Part shown: piece after piece, positions 42,535 to 56,020 of the stretch
Numbering within the stretch: position 1 is the stretch's first letter
Layout of the letters: every line of letters starts with the position of its first letter
DNA from: Toxorhynchites rutilus septentrionalis
Taxonomy: Eukaryota > Arthropoda > Insecta > Diptera > Culicidae
Direction of reading: 5' to 3'
Assembly (NCBI RefSeq): GCF_029784135.1
Contig: NC_073746.1
Location: 224,081,882-224,145,881 of the forward strand
DNA: 64,000 nucleotides
Made by a program: the position numbers and the translations under genes
Notes under the pieces: generated by a model
Told to the model about the DNA's origin: nothing
The model's database searches: none
The model's input: only the letters and a program-made list of their open reading frames with translations

Positions 42535-42835
42535 ACTCGATTTCGAAGGCATTGACCAATTTCAGAATTTTATTATTAGTATGGTATTCCTTGTTTATTG
42601 CAAGTATTATTAGCTGTCTTATTCGTTATCTATATGTTTTTTTGTGTATTCGGCAGGAATATTGATCCTTTTTTTCATCAAGTGTTTTTTTAAAATCGTT
42701 AGTTTTAGAAATTTGATGGTTTCTAAATTTCCTACACAGATAACTTCCTTGGTTTTTTTTACTGGGATTGTTGTCGGAAGATTGTGGAGGAATATGAATA
42801 ACTTTTGAGCCATTGTAATGTAACCATGTGCGAAC

Positions 42836-44070
42836 TTTATATGGCTTGTGCTCTGGGGTGTTGTCTTGAATTCTCGATTCCATCCCATTTTGTTAACATG
42901 AGCAATTGCCAATTGCGCTGCCAAGTTAAGAGTGTGTGCTGACTAGGAATGTGGAAAAATTCATTGTAAGCAATTTGCCTTTCAAAAAGTGTTCCTTCTC
43001 GTGGAGGCGATCTGGTAACATCCATACCTCTCACGCAGAGATCACGAGTTCAATTCTCACTCCCGACATTCTTACAAAAATGGAAGTAAAAGTGACAAAC
43101 CAGCCGGAATGTGTTGAAAGTCACTATAATAGAGAAAAAAAGTGTGCCTTCTGATGCACCCACCTTAGCTAGCGAGTCCGCTTTCTCATTCCCCGGAATA
43201 GAGCAGTGAGAGGGAACCCATGCTAAGGTAATCTTGAATAATTTTTCGGCCGAAACGATCAATAGTTGTATTATTCTTGTAAGAAAATAAGATGAGCGTT
43301 TATCAACTTCCATTGAGCGGATTGCCTCTATTGAGCTGAGACGGTCTAAATACTAAGGTCGATGGGCAATGTTTCAATGATCCCTAGTGTGTAGTATATC
43401 GCACCCATTTCAGCGACATACACGGAACAAGGATCTTTGAGTTTAAAAGAGGCACTGGCATTTTCATTGAAGATACCGAAGCCAGTGGACCCGTTTATGA
43501 ATGAACCGTCAGTAAAGAACATTTAATCAGATCTAACTTTCCCATATTTTTCCGAAAATATCGACGGAATAACATTGAACCGTAGATGATCTGGGATTCC
43601 ATAGATTTTTTGTCGCATGGACATATAAAAAATGTCAGAGGAATTGCAAAGTATGAAAACTTGGTTGGAGATGCCTGGTGAAGGGCGCACGTCGTGGGTA
43701 AGGTACTCATAGTATAAAGACATAAAACATGACTGTGGAGGCAGTTGGGATAGATTTTCGATGTAATCAATCACCAATGGATTCATGATCTTGCAACGGA
43801 TGAGAAATCTATAAGATAATTCTGTGAACCGAAGAGTAAGCGGGGATACTCCTGCCAAGACTTCGAGACTTATCGTATGTGTCGAATTCAAACACACCAT
43901 GGCTATACGCAAGCAACGATATTGTATCCTCTCCAGCTTGAATATGAATCCTGGCAGCTGGTCGGAAGCAAAAACTGTCATATTCTAACACTGTTAATAT
44001 CGTTGTTTTGTACAGCCCCCTTATAGCACCAAACTTCAAGCGCGTTACACAATGACCTTATCTAAATACA
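42836..44070 (-). pseudogene. Jockey-like element fragment: RT thumb/connection and RNase H
   Basis: Minus strand, in order: LYKTTILTVLEYDSFCF, LERIQYRCLRIAM, THTISLEVLAGVSPLTLRF, SYRFLIRCKIMNPLVIDYI, then RNase H parts (AWVPSHCSIPGNEKADSLAK) and IAYNEFFHIPSQHTLLTWQ. It is in the same family as the element at 57.9-63.3 kb and contains the thumb/connection segment that element has lost. Frames change several times, and a SINE at 43000-43136 interrupts it. Confidence 0.85.
43000..43136 (+). mobile_element. Short tRNA-like SINE, ~137 bp
   Basis: A B-box-like 'gagttcaattctc' near 43047 follows a tRNA-like head, then a body ending in an A-rich tail. The flanks are a near-perfect target duplication: 'aaaaagtgttccttct' (42984-42999) and 'aaaaagtgtgccttct' (ending 43152). 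It splits the RNase H of the Jockey fragment (EGTLF repeats on both sides). A different SINE family from 36103-36379. Confidence 0.75.
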
Positions 44071-45771
44071 ATGTTCCGTAAGCTTGTTTTCTTCTTTCAA
44101 ATGAAGGGAAAAAAGAAAAGAGAGTACGATTACGAGTTCGAGTCACTGTATGTAGTCGATTTCGCACTGTTTGAGGTTACATGGATGGAATACTCACTAT
44201 CTATTTATTTTGAAATTCTAGAAGCCGGTAAAACTCGATGATACGACAGCACTGTTAATTCTAGAAGATGTCTTTAATGAACGTCCTGATCGAATTGCTG
44301 GTAGGAATGAACCATTCTTTTTAAACTGTTTTAGCAATCGTTTCTTTACTCAGTTCAGATAACATCAGCAATTTGACGGTGGCTTCTGCCAGAGGCATAG
44401 TGTTCCTAACAGTTTTCGGATACTTGGAGAAATGTATGGGTTTTTGGGGGTTTTGAAGCAAAATAACACCACGAAACCTTCCAAACAACGAAATTACAAC
44501 TGTATGCAATGTTTACATTCGAAAACAGAAACGAAGTAGTATATAGCATAATGGTATTGAGTATATTTGGGTATATTTGGATGGATAATCTCTTTTACAT
44601 TTACAAGCAAAACATTCGTTTCTAGTTTCTCATGACATAATTCTTTAAGGTAAGGATAATTCTAATTTTCTAAATTTGATTAGAAAATGAATATTAAAAA
44701 ATTATAAAACAAATGCAAACAGCTAAGTAGTTATCTTGGTATTCATTTCATTTATTTGTTCGGACCTGTAGATTAAGGACTACTTCTTTTTAATTTCTAC
44801 AAACAATTGCATGTTTGTGCGGAACAAAAATTAACTCATACTACCAAGTTCAACTAAAATATAGATAATTCATAGACAACCAATTCCCTCCATTAGGCCA
44901 AACCAGATACTCAAGATGGAACCTTCTTCGGGACTGAATACTATGAACAGCAACGGGAAGTTGATTCCACAGAATAGAAGCTCATACAATGAAGGCATTG
45001 CGATTATGGGAATTGCTGGATTGAGGCAGACTAAAACTTCTGGTTCTTGTATTTCTGAAAGGTTCGAATTTTCAAAAAGATACCGAAAAACAAAACATGC
45101 TGTATATGCCGGAAATGATATTCGAATAAAAATGGCAAAAAAGCTGTAACTCGAATAATAGTAATTACAACATTTATCTGTGTTTTATTTCAGTATAATA
45201 TCGTATGCCTCTAAAAACCCCGTGTGATATGAAGGCTTTAAACTTGAAATTTCATTCGTCTCTACTATGAAAATGTTCAATTAGTAGATCAAAGGCAACT
45301 CTCTCGTAGTTTTCAGCGGGTTATCCACAACCAGGGTTGCCATCAATAATTTAAAAAAATCAGGAAAAATGAAAATAAAAAACAGGAAGAAATCAGGACA
45401 TCTGATATTGAGTTGTCTGGTAAGTTCGTGCCGATTTTTGGGAAAACACGTCAGGCAGACTTGCATTCATTCAATTTTATATTGTATTGATTTCTCGTAA
45501 TAAACTTTCCCAGATATTTTTTTATAATGACCATAGTGTTGAATTTTTGACCATTGAGAGAAATCAATATATTTCTCAGAATTTATCATCCATACTTCGG
45601 AATGACTTTTTAACTAAAATGTTGCATAAAATCCCATTATATTGACTTTGAATTCAAAATGTTTCTCTTGAGTAATATTCTAAGAATTTCTTCATCAATA
45701 ACTCTGCGGCTACTCGTACATACACACGTACATGCAAGGTACTGTTGTTCCTCAAATCTAATCTAGATATT

Positions 45772-46614
45772 CAGCCATTTCATGCCAAACCGATATAGTA
45801 ATTCTCAGATTTTCATGAAAAGCGGTAGATTTCTTCTTTATCGTAAACAATTAAACCCGTATTTTTTTTATTTTTTCGTTAGGGTGATCATTTCCGTTTT
45901 AAGATGGTCCGAAAAATCAATTTTTTCTTTTCCAAAATTTTTTTTTTTCAAAAATTCAGAACTTTGCACCCTTGGTCCATGTAAACTATAAAAAACAGAT
46001 ACAATCAGTAATCACGAAAACAAAATTAATTTTCTTCACAAATGTTTTTTTTTCAAAAAAGCTAGGTGGCTCATTTGCTTTAATTTGATATATCAATCAT
46101 CTAAATCGGTCCAGTAGCTCAAATGTTATGAATTTTTGAGAATAGGAAAAAGAGGAAAAAATTGATATTCCGAACTATCGGTATACTTTGAAAAATCATA
46201 ACTCTAATCTTTGATTTTGAGATATGTTATGCAAAATTTCCTCAGCTTTCTAGGAAAAAATATAAAAAAATATAGCACCCTTAGTCCCGCCACCATGAAA
46301 ACCATAAAACAACAAATACAATCAATAATAACGGAAACAAAATATAAATTATTTGCAACTGTAGTAAAAGACGGGGTGATTGGCGTTTAGTTGAAAGGGA
46401 GGTGATTAGAACGGTCTAGTAGTTCAAAAGTTAGGAATTTTGGAAAAAAGTCATTTTAGGAAAAAGGTGAAAAAACTGATTTTCGGACCACCTTTAAACA
46501 AAAATGGTAACCCTATCGAAAAAATAAGGATATAATTGTTTGCAATCAAGAACAAATTTACCGCTTTTCACGAGAATATGAGAACCACTATATCGGTTTG
46601 GCATGGAATGGCTG
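45772..46614. mobile_element. MITE with long inverted repeats, 843 bp
   Basis: The outer 61 bp are inverted copies beginning 'cagccattycatgccaaacc'; weaker inverted similarity extends to about 180 bp ('gatggtccgaaaaatcaatt' vs 'ctgattttcggaccacc'). It is flanked by 'tatt' on both sides (45768-45771 and 46615-46618), a possible 4-bp duplication. Non-coding. Confidence 0.8.
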
Positions 46615-47049
46615 TATTATTTCCTAAAATCTTCAGACACTATGGTTTCATGACATTATTTAGCACTGTTTGATGCCTTGAAACAATTGTTTTTGTGAGT
46701 GTAATTCGGGATTTTCGCCATGGAAAAACTTATTCAGTCGATGTACGATCACACATATTGATTAAAAAGTTGGGTACAGCTTTGTATCAGGATTAATTTA
46801 ATGTAAGGTTTACATACTTAGAGCGGAGAGGTATTAAGAGAGTTGTCATTTTTAAACAGGAATACCTTGACAGGGATCCATTCATTCTGATATAGGGAAA
46901 AGTACAAAAATCAGGGAAAATCAGGCAAAATTGAGTGTTTTCAGGGTATCAGGGAACGCCGCCAAAAAGTCGCAGAAAACCTGAAAAATCAGGAAGGTTG
47001 GCATTTCTACCCGCAACAGTTATCGCGACGACGCTGTGAGGAAAGTTGA

Positions 47050-47490
47050 CACAAACTACCTTTGTCAAAGCATAAAAACAATAAGGTATACGTGTAATGC
47101 AATACCACTTACACTTCATCGAACATAAACTTTTTCCCATTTTTTTCTAAAAAAAACTTTTTTCTCAAACTCAAATTCAAATTTTGAACTACTGCATCGA
47201 TTGAGATGATCGACATATCAAGTTAAAGTCAATAAGTCTTCTTTAAAGAAAAAAATATTATACTTGCAAAAAATATGCATTCTGTTTTCATAATTATTAA
47301 TTGTATTTGTTTTTTTTATAGTCTACAGATTTATAGGGCGCTATATATTTTTATATTTTTTCTTGAAACTTAGGTCTTACATAACATATTTAAAAGTCAC
47401 AGAAGATAACATGTAACATGTCTTCATTCAATGTTCCTATGCGACTAGACTGATCCTTATTGTTTCTTATGCTCTGACAAAGGTAGATCT
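47050..47490. mobile_element. Probable MITE with ~40-bp inverted repeats
   Basis: 'ctttgtcaaagcataaaaac' + 'aataaggtat' near 47060-47093 is inverted as 'ccttattgtttcttatgctc' + 'tgacaaagg' near 47455-47488. A ~360-bp AT-rich interior. No target duplication was identified. Confidence 0.55.
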
Positions 47491-47797
47491 AAGTGGTATA
47501 TTGTTATGTTTTCTTTACTAAGTGTAGAATGTAGAATAATCGTAGTGGTGAAAAAAAAAATCGCCTGCGACCGTTACTTTGTGTGTGAAGACTGAAGACA
47601 TATTAAACTTCTTTGATTTTGGATAACTTATGTGAAAGAAACTAAACTATCAAGAAAAAATGTAAAAAACATAGCGCTTTCTATTTTCAAACTATGTAAA
47701 CCATTAAAAACAAATGCAATCAATAATTACAGAAGCAAAATCCAATTTTTTTTGTTAGTATAATCTTTTTTTCGAAGAATACTAGCTAAATTCTTTG

Positions 47798-48035
47798 GGG
47801 GCGACCCTGGTCTTGAAGATCGAAAAAATCGTTTTTGTTTGCATTTTTAGAAAGCTCACTCCTTCAGAAATGTTGTCCTAAAAGGATTTTTCGATATTTG
47901 ATTTCGTTGGAAAGTTACAGCATCAGGTCAAAACTTTTCATGTTTTTTCAGTTAGTCGATATCTCAGGATCTACTCGATCGATTTGGCTGAAAATTTTTA
48001 TCAGCATGTACAAATTTGTAAGTAACATTAAGCAT
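47798..48035 (+). mobile_element. Truncated copy of the 18825-19491 family
   Basis: It begins 'gggcgaccctggtcttgaag' and shares 'tgatttcgttggaaagttac' and 'atatctcaggatctactcga' with 18825-19100, then ends after 'tatcagcatgtacaaat'. The right half of the family is missing. Confidence 0.65.
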
Positions 48036-48510
48036 AATTAAGCATGACCGTCAATTATGTGTCTTCGGAATGTGTCTTATTAACAGCGAGCCAAGATAGA
48101 CAAATTTGTCGACATCCTCAACCTCAAGTTTATCCGGCGATTACAGAGTTACTTACTACCAAGAGGGATTCTGTACATCACCTTCAGGTAGCCCCATACG
48201 ACAGGCCGTCCGAGATCCGCACATTGTTCATGGTTGCTTGAATGGTGAGGTTCCAGGGAAAGCATTATCTGTATATACAATCTGATATTCAGAACCTGGG
48301 TTTCGAGGAGTGATGAAACAAACTATCGATGTGCACCTAATCAGGGTAATTTTCCGTGGCCTCATTCACATTGAAGAACATAGCATACTTAGCAGCCACC
48401 GTTGCCACATGATATCTCGCCTCGCAAATATTGTGGTTTTCTATGCCAACCTAATTTTTGCTTAACTCGTAGAATTTGTCTGATGAAAATAAACTTTGAC
48501 TATGTCTAAC

Positions 48511-48692
48511 CTTGCATCCGCAACTCAATGTCGTGCCGTATAATGCTCGTATCGTTCCGTAGCACACAGGAGTAATTCCCTATGTCAGCTTCCGCAACTC
48601 TATGAGTGTAGATGGTTTGATTCGCCGCCTCCGGATAAACAATGAGCGAAGAAATATCCCCTCCCCACGGGTAAGGTTGACCATTTTTGAAC
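48511..48692 (-). CDS. Ig-domain membrane protein, upstream exon (preceding Ig domain)
   Basis: The exon runs from the acceptor 'gcattcttttttcag' to the donor 'atgcaag|gttaga'. It encodes the second half of an Ig domain: FKNGQPYPWGG after the split Trp codon, then ...VAEADIGNYSCVLRNDTS with the D-x-G-x-Y-x-C signature. Phase 1 at its end pairs with phase 1 at the 41278 exon (G|AA, Glu). The acceptor phase implies that the previous exon ends in TG (Trp). That exon was not found upstream in the window. N-glycosylation-type NQT, NYS and NDT triplets are present. Confidence 0.85.
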
Positions 48693-51600
48693 CTGAAAAA
48701 AGAATGCAAAAAGAAAATAAACGGTTAAAGCATATATGTGTGTATGAAAGCATAGCATGATATGGAGCGTTTGTGACTGTCTACTTAAATCATTCAATAC
48801 TCTAGATCCCCTGGCAGTGCTTAATTCCCGCCGAGGCCAAGTAATTGATTTATTTGGAACCGCTTCGATGCTCCTCTGAGTATGATAACCAACGATATGC
48901 TCGGATTTAGAAAACTATCGAACCCGCAACGAAACGCCAGTATCATTGAAAAAAATCCACATCTAAATTACGTTCCTCTCGCCCGATTGAGAATCTGGTG
49001 ACAGGCGTTAATAGGACCCAAATTATAACGCGTGAATGTGGAATGCCACCAAGATAAATATTTAGTGGAAAACGCCACTTTGAGACCATTTTTTGTGTTC
49101 GATGTTCTCGGTCGGTTCCATTACACTTTGTTTACTGTTGGCGTAATAATTAAAGTGGTTCCAGGAACAATTAACTCACGAGCGCTACATTTTTACCGCC
49201 GTTGTTTTTTTTTTCTTTTTGATTGCATGATAAAGTATAACCTACTAACAACGTAAGTTCCCGCGAAGATATTTTCTGTTGGCGGCCTTCTTCCGTTATG
49301 AATATGGGAGTTGTCAGCTAGTCAACTTTTTTACTATCAGCTTGCTAATCATGGAACTTGACAAACAACAAAACGCCGAAGGCGGACGAGAAATCGGTTT
49401 GGTTGGTTTTTTGGTCTTCACTTTTTCAGAAAACTCCTGGAAACTGGGTTCCCGCAAAAAAACATGATCGGTGTAAAAGAAACAACTAAAATTGATAGCA
49501 CAGAAGGTGTGAGAATGAAACTCGCTTCAGCATAAAACATGAGAATATAAAAAAACGGCGAACATTCACTTGCTCCGTGCAGTTTGTTTGGCCGACGTTA
49601 ACATCTCGTAACAGAACCCTCTTGCGGTTGATCTTGCTAATCAGGGCGAATCAAGGGCTTCAGATTTACACATTCGATCCTACATGTCGGCATTGTGTCA
49701 GAGATTAAGATCCGTACGACCTTCCGTCGTTACCGAAGACACAGGGTGCATAACGACACCAGAAAGCAATATAAAATGTTCCTATTGAAAAGTGATTTTT
49801 GCAAGCGTGAAATTCAGTGGAAAGCCGACAAAAAGGTACCAACTTGAAATTCAATATGGTTGTTGAGTGTTTCAAACTGCATCAGCACCGGTACTGAGAA
49901 GCTTCTCTTGAAAGGCTTCTTGCTAGTAAAATATTGACAGGAAATTATATTTCGGGATGAATATATGTCACACTCTCTTGTGGGTGTCAAATTTTGCATT
50001 CATTGTACATTGTTGATCAGTTGTAGTAAACAGCAACTCGAAATTTGTCTACAATAATGATCAGGAATGAATTTTGTGTACCTATGCAGAGTGAAATCAT
50101 ATGGATCAATACCAAATGAAATCGACAAATTACAAAACATGAGTATTTTTGATTCGAATGAAGAGAAATATTTAATAATTTCTATTTCAAAAAAACTATG
50201 AGTCGTACCAAAATAGTGTCCTAGAAAGAGTTATAGAATATTGATGTTTAAGCTATGAGCTATGATATGCTATGAGAAAAAAAATATAACTCTTTTTTAT
50301 TTACCAAAAAAAACATGAATTTGCAATGTCTAAAATATGTATTTTTTTTCTCAATTTTTGTATTTTAACAATCATTTTTAGCCACACATTATGAATTTTG
50401 ATGTGATTAAAAAAAAAGCTCATTATCAATCTCCTTCTAAATGCCGCCGTTCTCGAAATATTTAAAAAAGATTTCTAATTTATTGTCTTTTTTATAGTAA
50501 ATAGGCCCTTTTAATATATTTGTCGTGTTATACCGTCATGTTCAGGTAATTTTATCAATTTGCTTATAATTTTTAACAACTTTTCCAAATACATCATTAT
50601 GATAAAATTATATGTTTAAGAGTTAATAGCCAATGTTTACGTTGGATAGTTCTTAGATGTTTGGATATCAATCCGGAAGCTTTATTTTGCGATTTGCGAT
50701 TAAAATACCGCAAAAATATTGCACGATGCACTTTATGTTTAATTTGGATTATGATTTCTATGCACATGATTTTCTATGCTGGCTACAAAAAGGCTGCCAT
50801 CTTAGCATCATATTTTGTAATAATTCGAATATGACTTATTTTCAGGAAAAATGTAATATTTCAACGTTAAGATAATTTTGTTAATAGAAACAATCAAGTT
50901 TATTCTGAATTTTTGCGTTAAAATTAAAATAAACACCATAAAATCCTCTCTCTTTTAAGTTTGTCACTTCCAAAATGTTGTTTGAATCCACTAATTTTGA
51001 TGTTACACAACCATATCCTATACTAAATTTCCTCATCTTTTGAGAGATTCTGGATGAATTTATTTTTTTTATGAGAGAAAGGTGTTTTCTGACTGGATGA
51101 CTGGATGAATCAAAAACTCAATACTTCTTTTATGTTCAAAAAACGAAAAATATATGTATAAAAAACAAATAAAACAATTTTCTTGACTCGATATACAGAA
51201 TTCGTCTATATACAGTGAAAAAAAAATCAGAGACTGTATATAATCGAGTCCACCCTGTATAATCTGAACAATAATAAGCTCAGAAATCGGCTTAGCAACA
51301 ACACGATGAATATAACTTTAAGATCAAAAGATTTGATTGAACATCGTGATGGCAGATCGAAAATTTTATTTAATGCTGGTATGTAATTAACAATAAGTTT
51401 AGAAAGACTATCATCAAACGCACGAGTGATTCGAGGCTTGCAAATGTTAAAAAATACCTAAAAAATCGTTAACAAAAAAAAATCTGTTCAATATTCCTTA
51501 CAGAAAACTTTATACTCTATTAATAGATATTCATTCTATATGGAAAATTTAATCATAGTTCATTATTTTTATGTAAAAATGTGTTTATTACTCCATAAAA

Positions 51601-54600
51601 TGTAATCCTTTATTTGCACTGCACACATGCAGTTTCTCCCAGCTTCGTATTCGCAAATATAGAGCCGAATATCCGACCTCGATACTCGCCGGTATCCGGT
51701 ATCCGGCCAATGAACTTTCCGTTTCATCACTATTATTTTCATTGAATTATGCCAACGACAGGAAAATAATAACGATACGATTCCTTTTTGATCCATCAAT
51801 TCATCGTTGAACTTCAAAGCAATCTTCATCAATATTCAGCAATCCTCTTAATTATCTGCGTGGTTTAAGCACTTGCGAACACTTCGTTATATATGTTATA
51901 TATTTTTCTGCGCGTGGCGGAAAAATATTTTTTTTCTATTAAAGAACACCATTGATGTTCATAGGTGTAGCTAATGAGCAGTCACTGAAATATTGAATTC
52001 ATCAGCAATCTTTTAAATTGAGGAGTGCAACTCTCATTGGAACTAAAAGTGGAATATTGAATTGATTATGTCATACGATCCACTCGTCAAACGTGTGTCC
52101 AGTTTTCGAAGTGAACGCCAAAATGCTTTCGTCGGCATTCGTGTATTGCATACGTGCTCATAATTCCTGAAATGTGCTTGGCGTTTGAACTTTTATCCTT
52201 TCTTTGTTGACTTCGCCAGTCAGAGTGAATGCGGGTGGTTCAGAGAAAATCAACACCCAACTGCTCTGATGGAGGCACAACGAGCGAAATCACCAAACGT
52301 CTGATCGTGAGAAAAATTCCATGGAGTTTGTTTTGTTATTAAAACTCCAAACTGACCGTCTTCCAAATCTTACATACTAATCAAAAAGATCATGAGTCAT
52401 CAGTTCAATACAAAGAAGTTTGAGTAGATTGTATTCGCCTCATATAGTTCGATACTATTCTTTTATCAATATTCTACTGAGTCGATTCTTAAAAATATTA
52501 AAATATGCTTAATCGTTCGTTCCAGATTTTAGAATATTTTTTGTATTCGATTGATAACCGATTATGTCATTGTCATTTGTTTTCAAACATTGAAATATTT
52601 CCCTGGGGAAAAAATCATGTGTTCCATCAAACTCAGCCACAATCAATATCTGAAACCCGGACGAGGTACATAAATAACGTAACGCTTAAAATATGGTTTT
52701 AGCATAGACTGACCAAATAGTTTATGATCAAAAACGGGACACGTAAGCCAAAAAAAACTAATTGAACCGACGAACTTCGTCTTTCCCAAACATGTTTTTA
52801 TATGAATACTTATATTTGAACATTCACGTTTCCAACAAAGCGATCGTTCGTGGGTTTCATCCCAGAACTATTCAATCATTGAATAGTTCTTTGTAGTGAA
52901 TGAACCTAGTAGTTGAAAGTATCTTTAGTTATAAATGAAAAGAAATGTTTTACACCACTTGAGGATGCATTGCTATTTTCGTTACATAGTTACGTAACAC
53001 GAATTTAAATTCTGCGAATTTCAATTGAACAAAAATATCACTGTAAAACATATGGGAATTTTTATTTCAACATTTTTCCATTTTCCTTCAAAATTTTCCA
53101 ATCTTTTCGCTTTCGCATCTTCGGGCAGAGATGAACACAAAAAATTTTCGTAGAATTTTGAACTTATTAGGTGATTTATTCTCATTTATATAGATATAGA
53201 AGTGCGTTATCCCACCTAAAAAACCATTGCCATTACATTGCATCTCTGTTCTCGTGTTTTGTACTAAGCAACAAATTTGACGATTAATTTTTTTGTAAGG
53301 TAAATGATTTTGGTTTGTCCAATCGAAATATGATCATGGTTTATCCACTTTTTTGAATGCTCTAATTCAGCACACCTTTGTCAAGTCAGGTATTCGAATG
53401 TTTCAAAATATATAAATAAAATTATCTTTTCCATGATTTACAGTAGTTTTATAGTATATTTTTACGGATTCACATGTTTTAAAGGATTAGAAAATACACC
53501 TTCTTTTGGTGTCAATGCGCCCCTCATTTGAGCTAACTTTTAATCAATCATCAGATGAATATTTGGCACGTATTCAGACCTTTTTTGGATTATAACACTT
53601 ACAAATATTGTGAACATCATGCTTGCACACCATTTGTATCAAATTTACAAAGCTAATCCATTAAATTAACGCATTTCGATTATCTCAATTGTGATCATGA
53701 GTTATCCAATTCACTAATGTTTGTTTTGTCCACATGATTTCTATGGCAACCGATTGGCGCGCTGCAGTTTGTTTATTGTGTCCTTCGCGCATAGCAGAAA
53801 TAATGTTTCTCTATGTTGAGTATGTTGAGGTTAACACTTTTAAAATACCCAAAAAAAGGCAATATTCTGAAGAAAGCCTAAATTATGGATCAATATGATG
53901 ACAGTATACAGTATACTCAAACAATGATAAATGCAACATCTACTTGAAAATTCTATTTTTTTATTCAAAAATGGTAATTTCGAAAACCGGACAAACCATG
54001 ATAATTTTTTGGACTAACCATGATTAGAGGTGGTCAAACCATGATCATAATTTCTCTCTGAGGAAAATCGCTAAAAAACATAAAAATTTGAATAATTTCA
54101 ACGCCTCATATAGAAGTGCGTAGTATTAGCAACTAGAGACTTGGGGCTTTTCAGTAAACCCAAACTCGTATCGATTATATGTGATTATCCTCTCTATGTT
54201 TGGAGTTCTGATAAATTAATAAAAATTAACAGCAACCCCAGCAACATTCTCCCTCAATAACACCAATAAATGTCCGAAAGGTTTCTTGTTAATAAAGTCA
54301 CGGGTTTCCAAATAGATCGCGTAGAACAGCAATTTAACTTGTGAAAAAAAATGGAATTCAATCCGTAAAAATACAAAACCTCTCGATAGAAGGTCAGAGA
54401 GAGAGAGAGAAGAATCGTGTGTTACTATGCTCAGGCAATTTCGTATAATATTCCCCGATGAAATCAAAAAACTTTTCAATTGTTCTACATAAATACGAAA
54501 ACACTGAGCACAATTTCAAATCAAATTTCAAATTCGTTCAAATAAATGTGTTGAAAATAATGACATTGGAATAAATATTTTTTTTTATTCTATACTTCAT

Positions 54601-54949
54601 ACTCAAAATACGGTACAGATTGATAAAAAGACGGGACAATCAAAATAGGTCGAAAAAATGATACTGTCCCGTTAACGTTTCGTACGTTTGGTCACCATAT
54701 TTTAGCATGCAACTTATCATAAAATGTCAGTAGTTTGCCTGTCTGTTGAAATAATAGATGCCATACTGTACGCTCCATTATGGGAACAACTGTATGATAC
54801 CAAACAATGCATCACCCTCATCATATCAGCTTATTTGCGCACTGATTGTTCGTCAAATGTTTTGTCCATTTTGAAGCCGTTCCCGGTGGAAGAGCCCACT
54901 GTGTAATGCGAATTAAGAATATGGCTCACCAAGAAGCCGTCATCATTCA
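48693..54949. other. No gene recognised upstream of the Ig exon
   Basis: About 6 kb of AT-rich sequence, presumably intron of the Ig gene. A short (GA)n run lies near 54402. The segments 53330-53345 and 54030-54055 share an 'atgatcatggttt'-type motif in inverted form, suggesting another old element, but its ends are unclear. No further Ig exon could be supported. Confidence 0.45.
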
Positions 54950-56020
54950 TTAACAGCTGCCGACATCCTGCTGGTCTGTTTTTCTTTCTGCTTGGGGTGG
55001 CATTATTTGATGATGCCTACGATTGCCAGGCCGGCAACTGACTGGTGGAGGCGTTTGTCCGTTTGTATTGATGTCTTGGCAGAGTTTATTGAAATTTAAT
55101 TTATCCGTTATCTTAATACAATCCAACCTTCTACAAACCTCTAGTGAAAGGTCTCCCACAGGCAGCATTTCCTGGAAATTTGGGCAGCAAATTGAAATAT
55201 TCCTAATTGTGTTGTGTTGGGTGAAAATCCCAAGAATTAGTTTAATTCTAATGATGCCCCAAATTTACGCGAACGGCAAAAACGCGACAGCAGAAAAATT
55301 TCGTAGAATTTGAAGTGACCGCGCGTGTGAGCGACAGGGCAAAGTGAGAACGTTCGTCTGCTAAAGTTGCACCGAAGCGATGCTCACGGGTGCATCTCAA
55401 GACAATCAACAGCAGAGCAAAAAAAAAGGTGTACAGAGAAGCATCCGACGAATTTTCTTTCAGAACTACTTTTCCCTTACTTCTTTCTTCCACTGCACAC
55501 GGTAACTCAATTTCGAGATTGAATAATCGACGTTCCACATGGTGAGGTAAAGATACACACAACCTGGTATTCCTGGAAAATAAAGAAATTCCGAAAGCAA
55601 GAGAGACGACGATCGTCATTTGCAGCGCCGTTCCCAAATCGAGTCAGTTGGGCTTCTTTACAGCGCTCTAACCTTATTCCGGGTAGCCCACCAACACAGC
55701 CTGCCTGCGGTGAGGGAGAGGTGCAACCAGAACCGGGCAACAAAAGAAGGAACAAACTTCAACTTCAACGGAGCGAACATTGATTTTCGCCTGTTGTACC
55801 TTTTGTTGCTACCACTTAAAACCCGGCTTCAAAGGGAATCCGAACGGCGCGAGATGAATCCCACTAGCGGACTTTATGAAATGCCCAGAGCTTTGTTTCT
55901 GGGAATCCGCGGATCGGATTTTGAACATGTTCTGAGTGAAAAAACAGAAAATAATAGTACGGTAATTATTTGCGACTGAAAAAGGAGGCTATGATCGTCG
56001 GATGTATATTTGAGCGTTAT
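54950..56020. other. GC-richer island, possible promoter or first-exon region
   Basis: Noticeably richer in GC and CpG than its surroundings. Overlapping ORFs on both strands (55248-55637 and 55507-55755 minus; 55620-55979 plus) have no recognisable domain. The minus ORF includes MTIVVSLAFGISLFS, which looks like a signal peptide, so this could be a 5' exon of the minus-strand Ig gene. No donor or downstream exon was established. Confidence 0.25.

Larger units (their letters stand above)
41279..48510 (-). other. 7.2 kb intron of the Ig gene, rich in transposons
   Basis: Contains the foldback element (41921-42534), a Jockey fragment with a SINE (42836-44070), MITEs (45772-46614, 47050-47490, 47798-48035) and unannotated AT-rich DNA. 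The matching splice phases show the two exons belong together. 44890-45150 carries a short ORF with no recognised domain. The stretches 44100-45770, 46620-47040 and 47500-47795 hold nothing else I can name. Confidence 0.75.

Noticed and set aside
44916..45149. 77-residue plus-strand ORF in the Ig intron
   Set aside because: No domain or splice support; left as unassigned intron sequence.
55620..55979. 119-residue plus-strand ORF as a gene
   Set aside because: No domain, no intron/exon or promoter support, and it overlaps equally long ORFs on the other strand; likely a by-product of GC-richer sequence.
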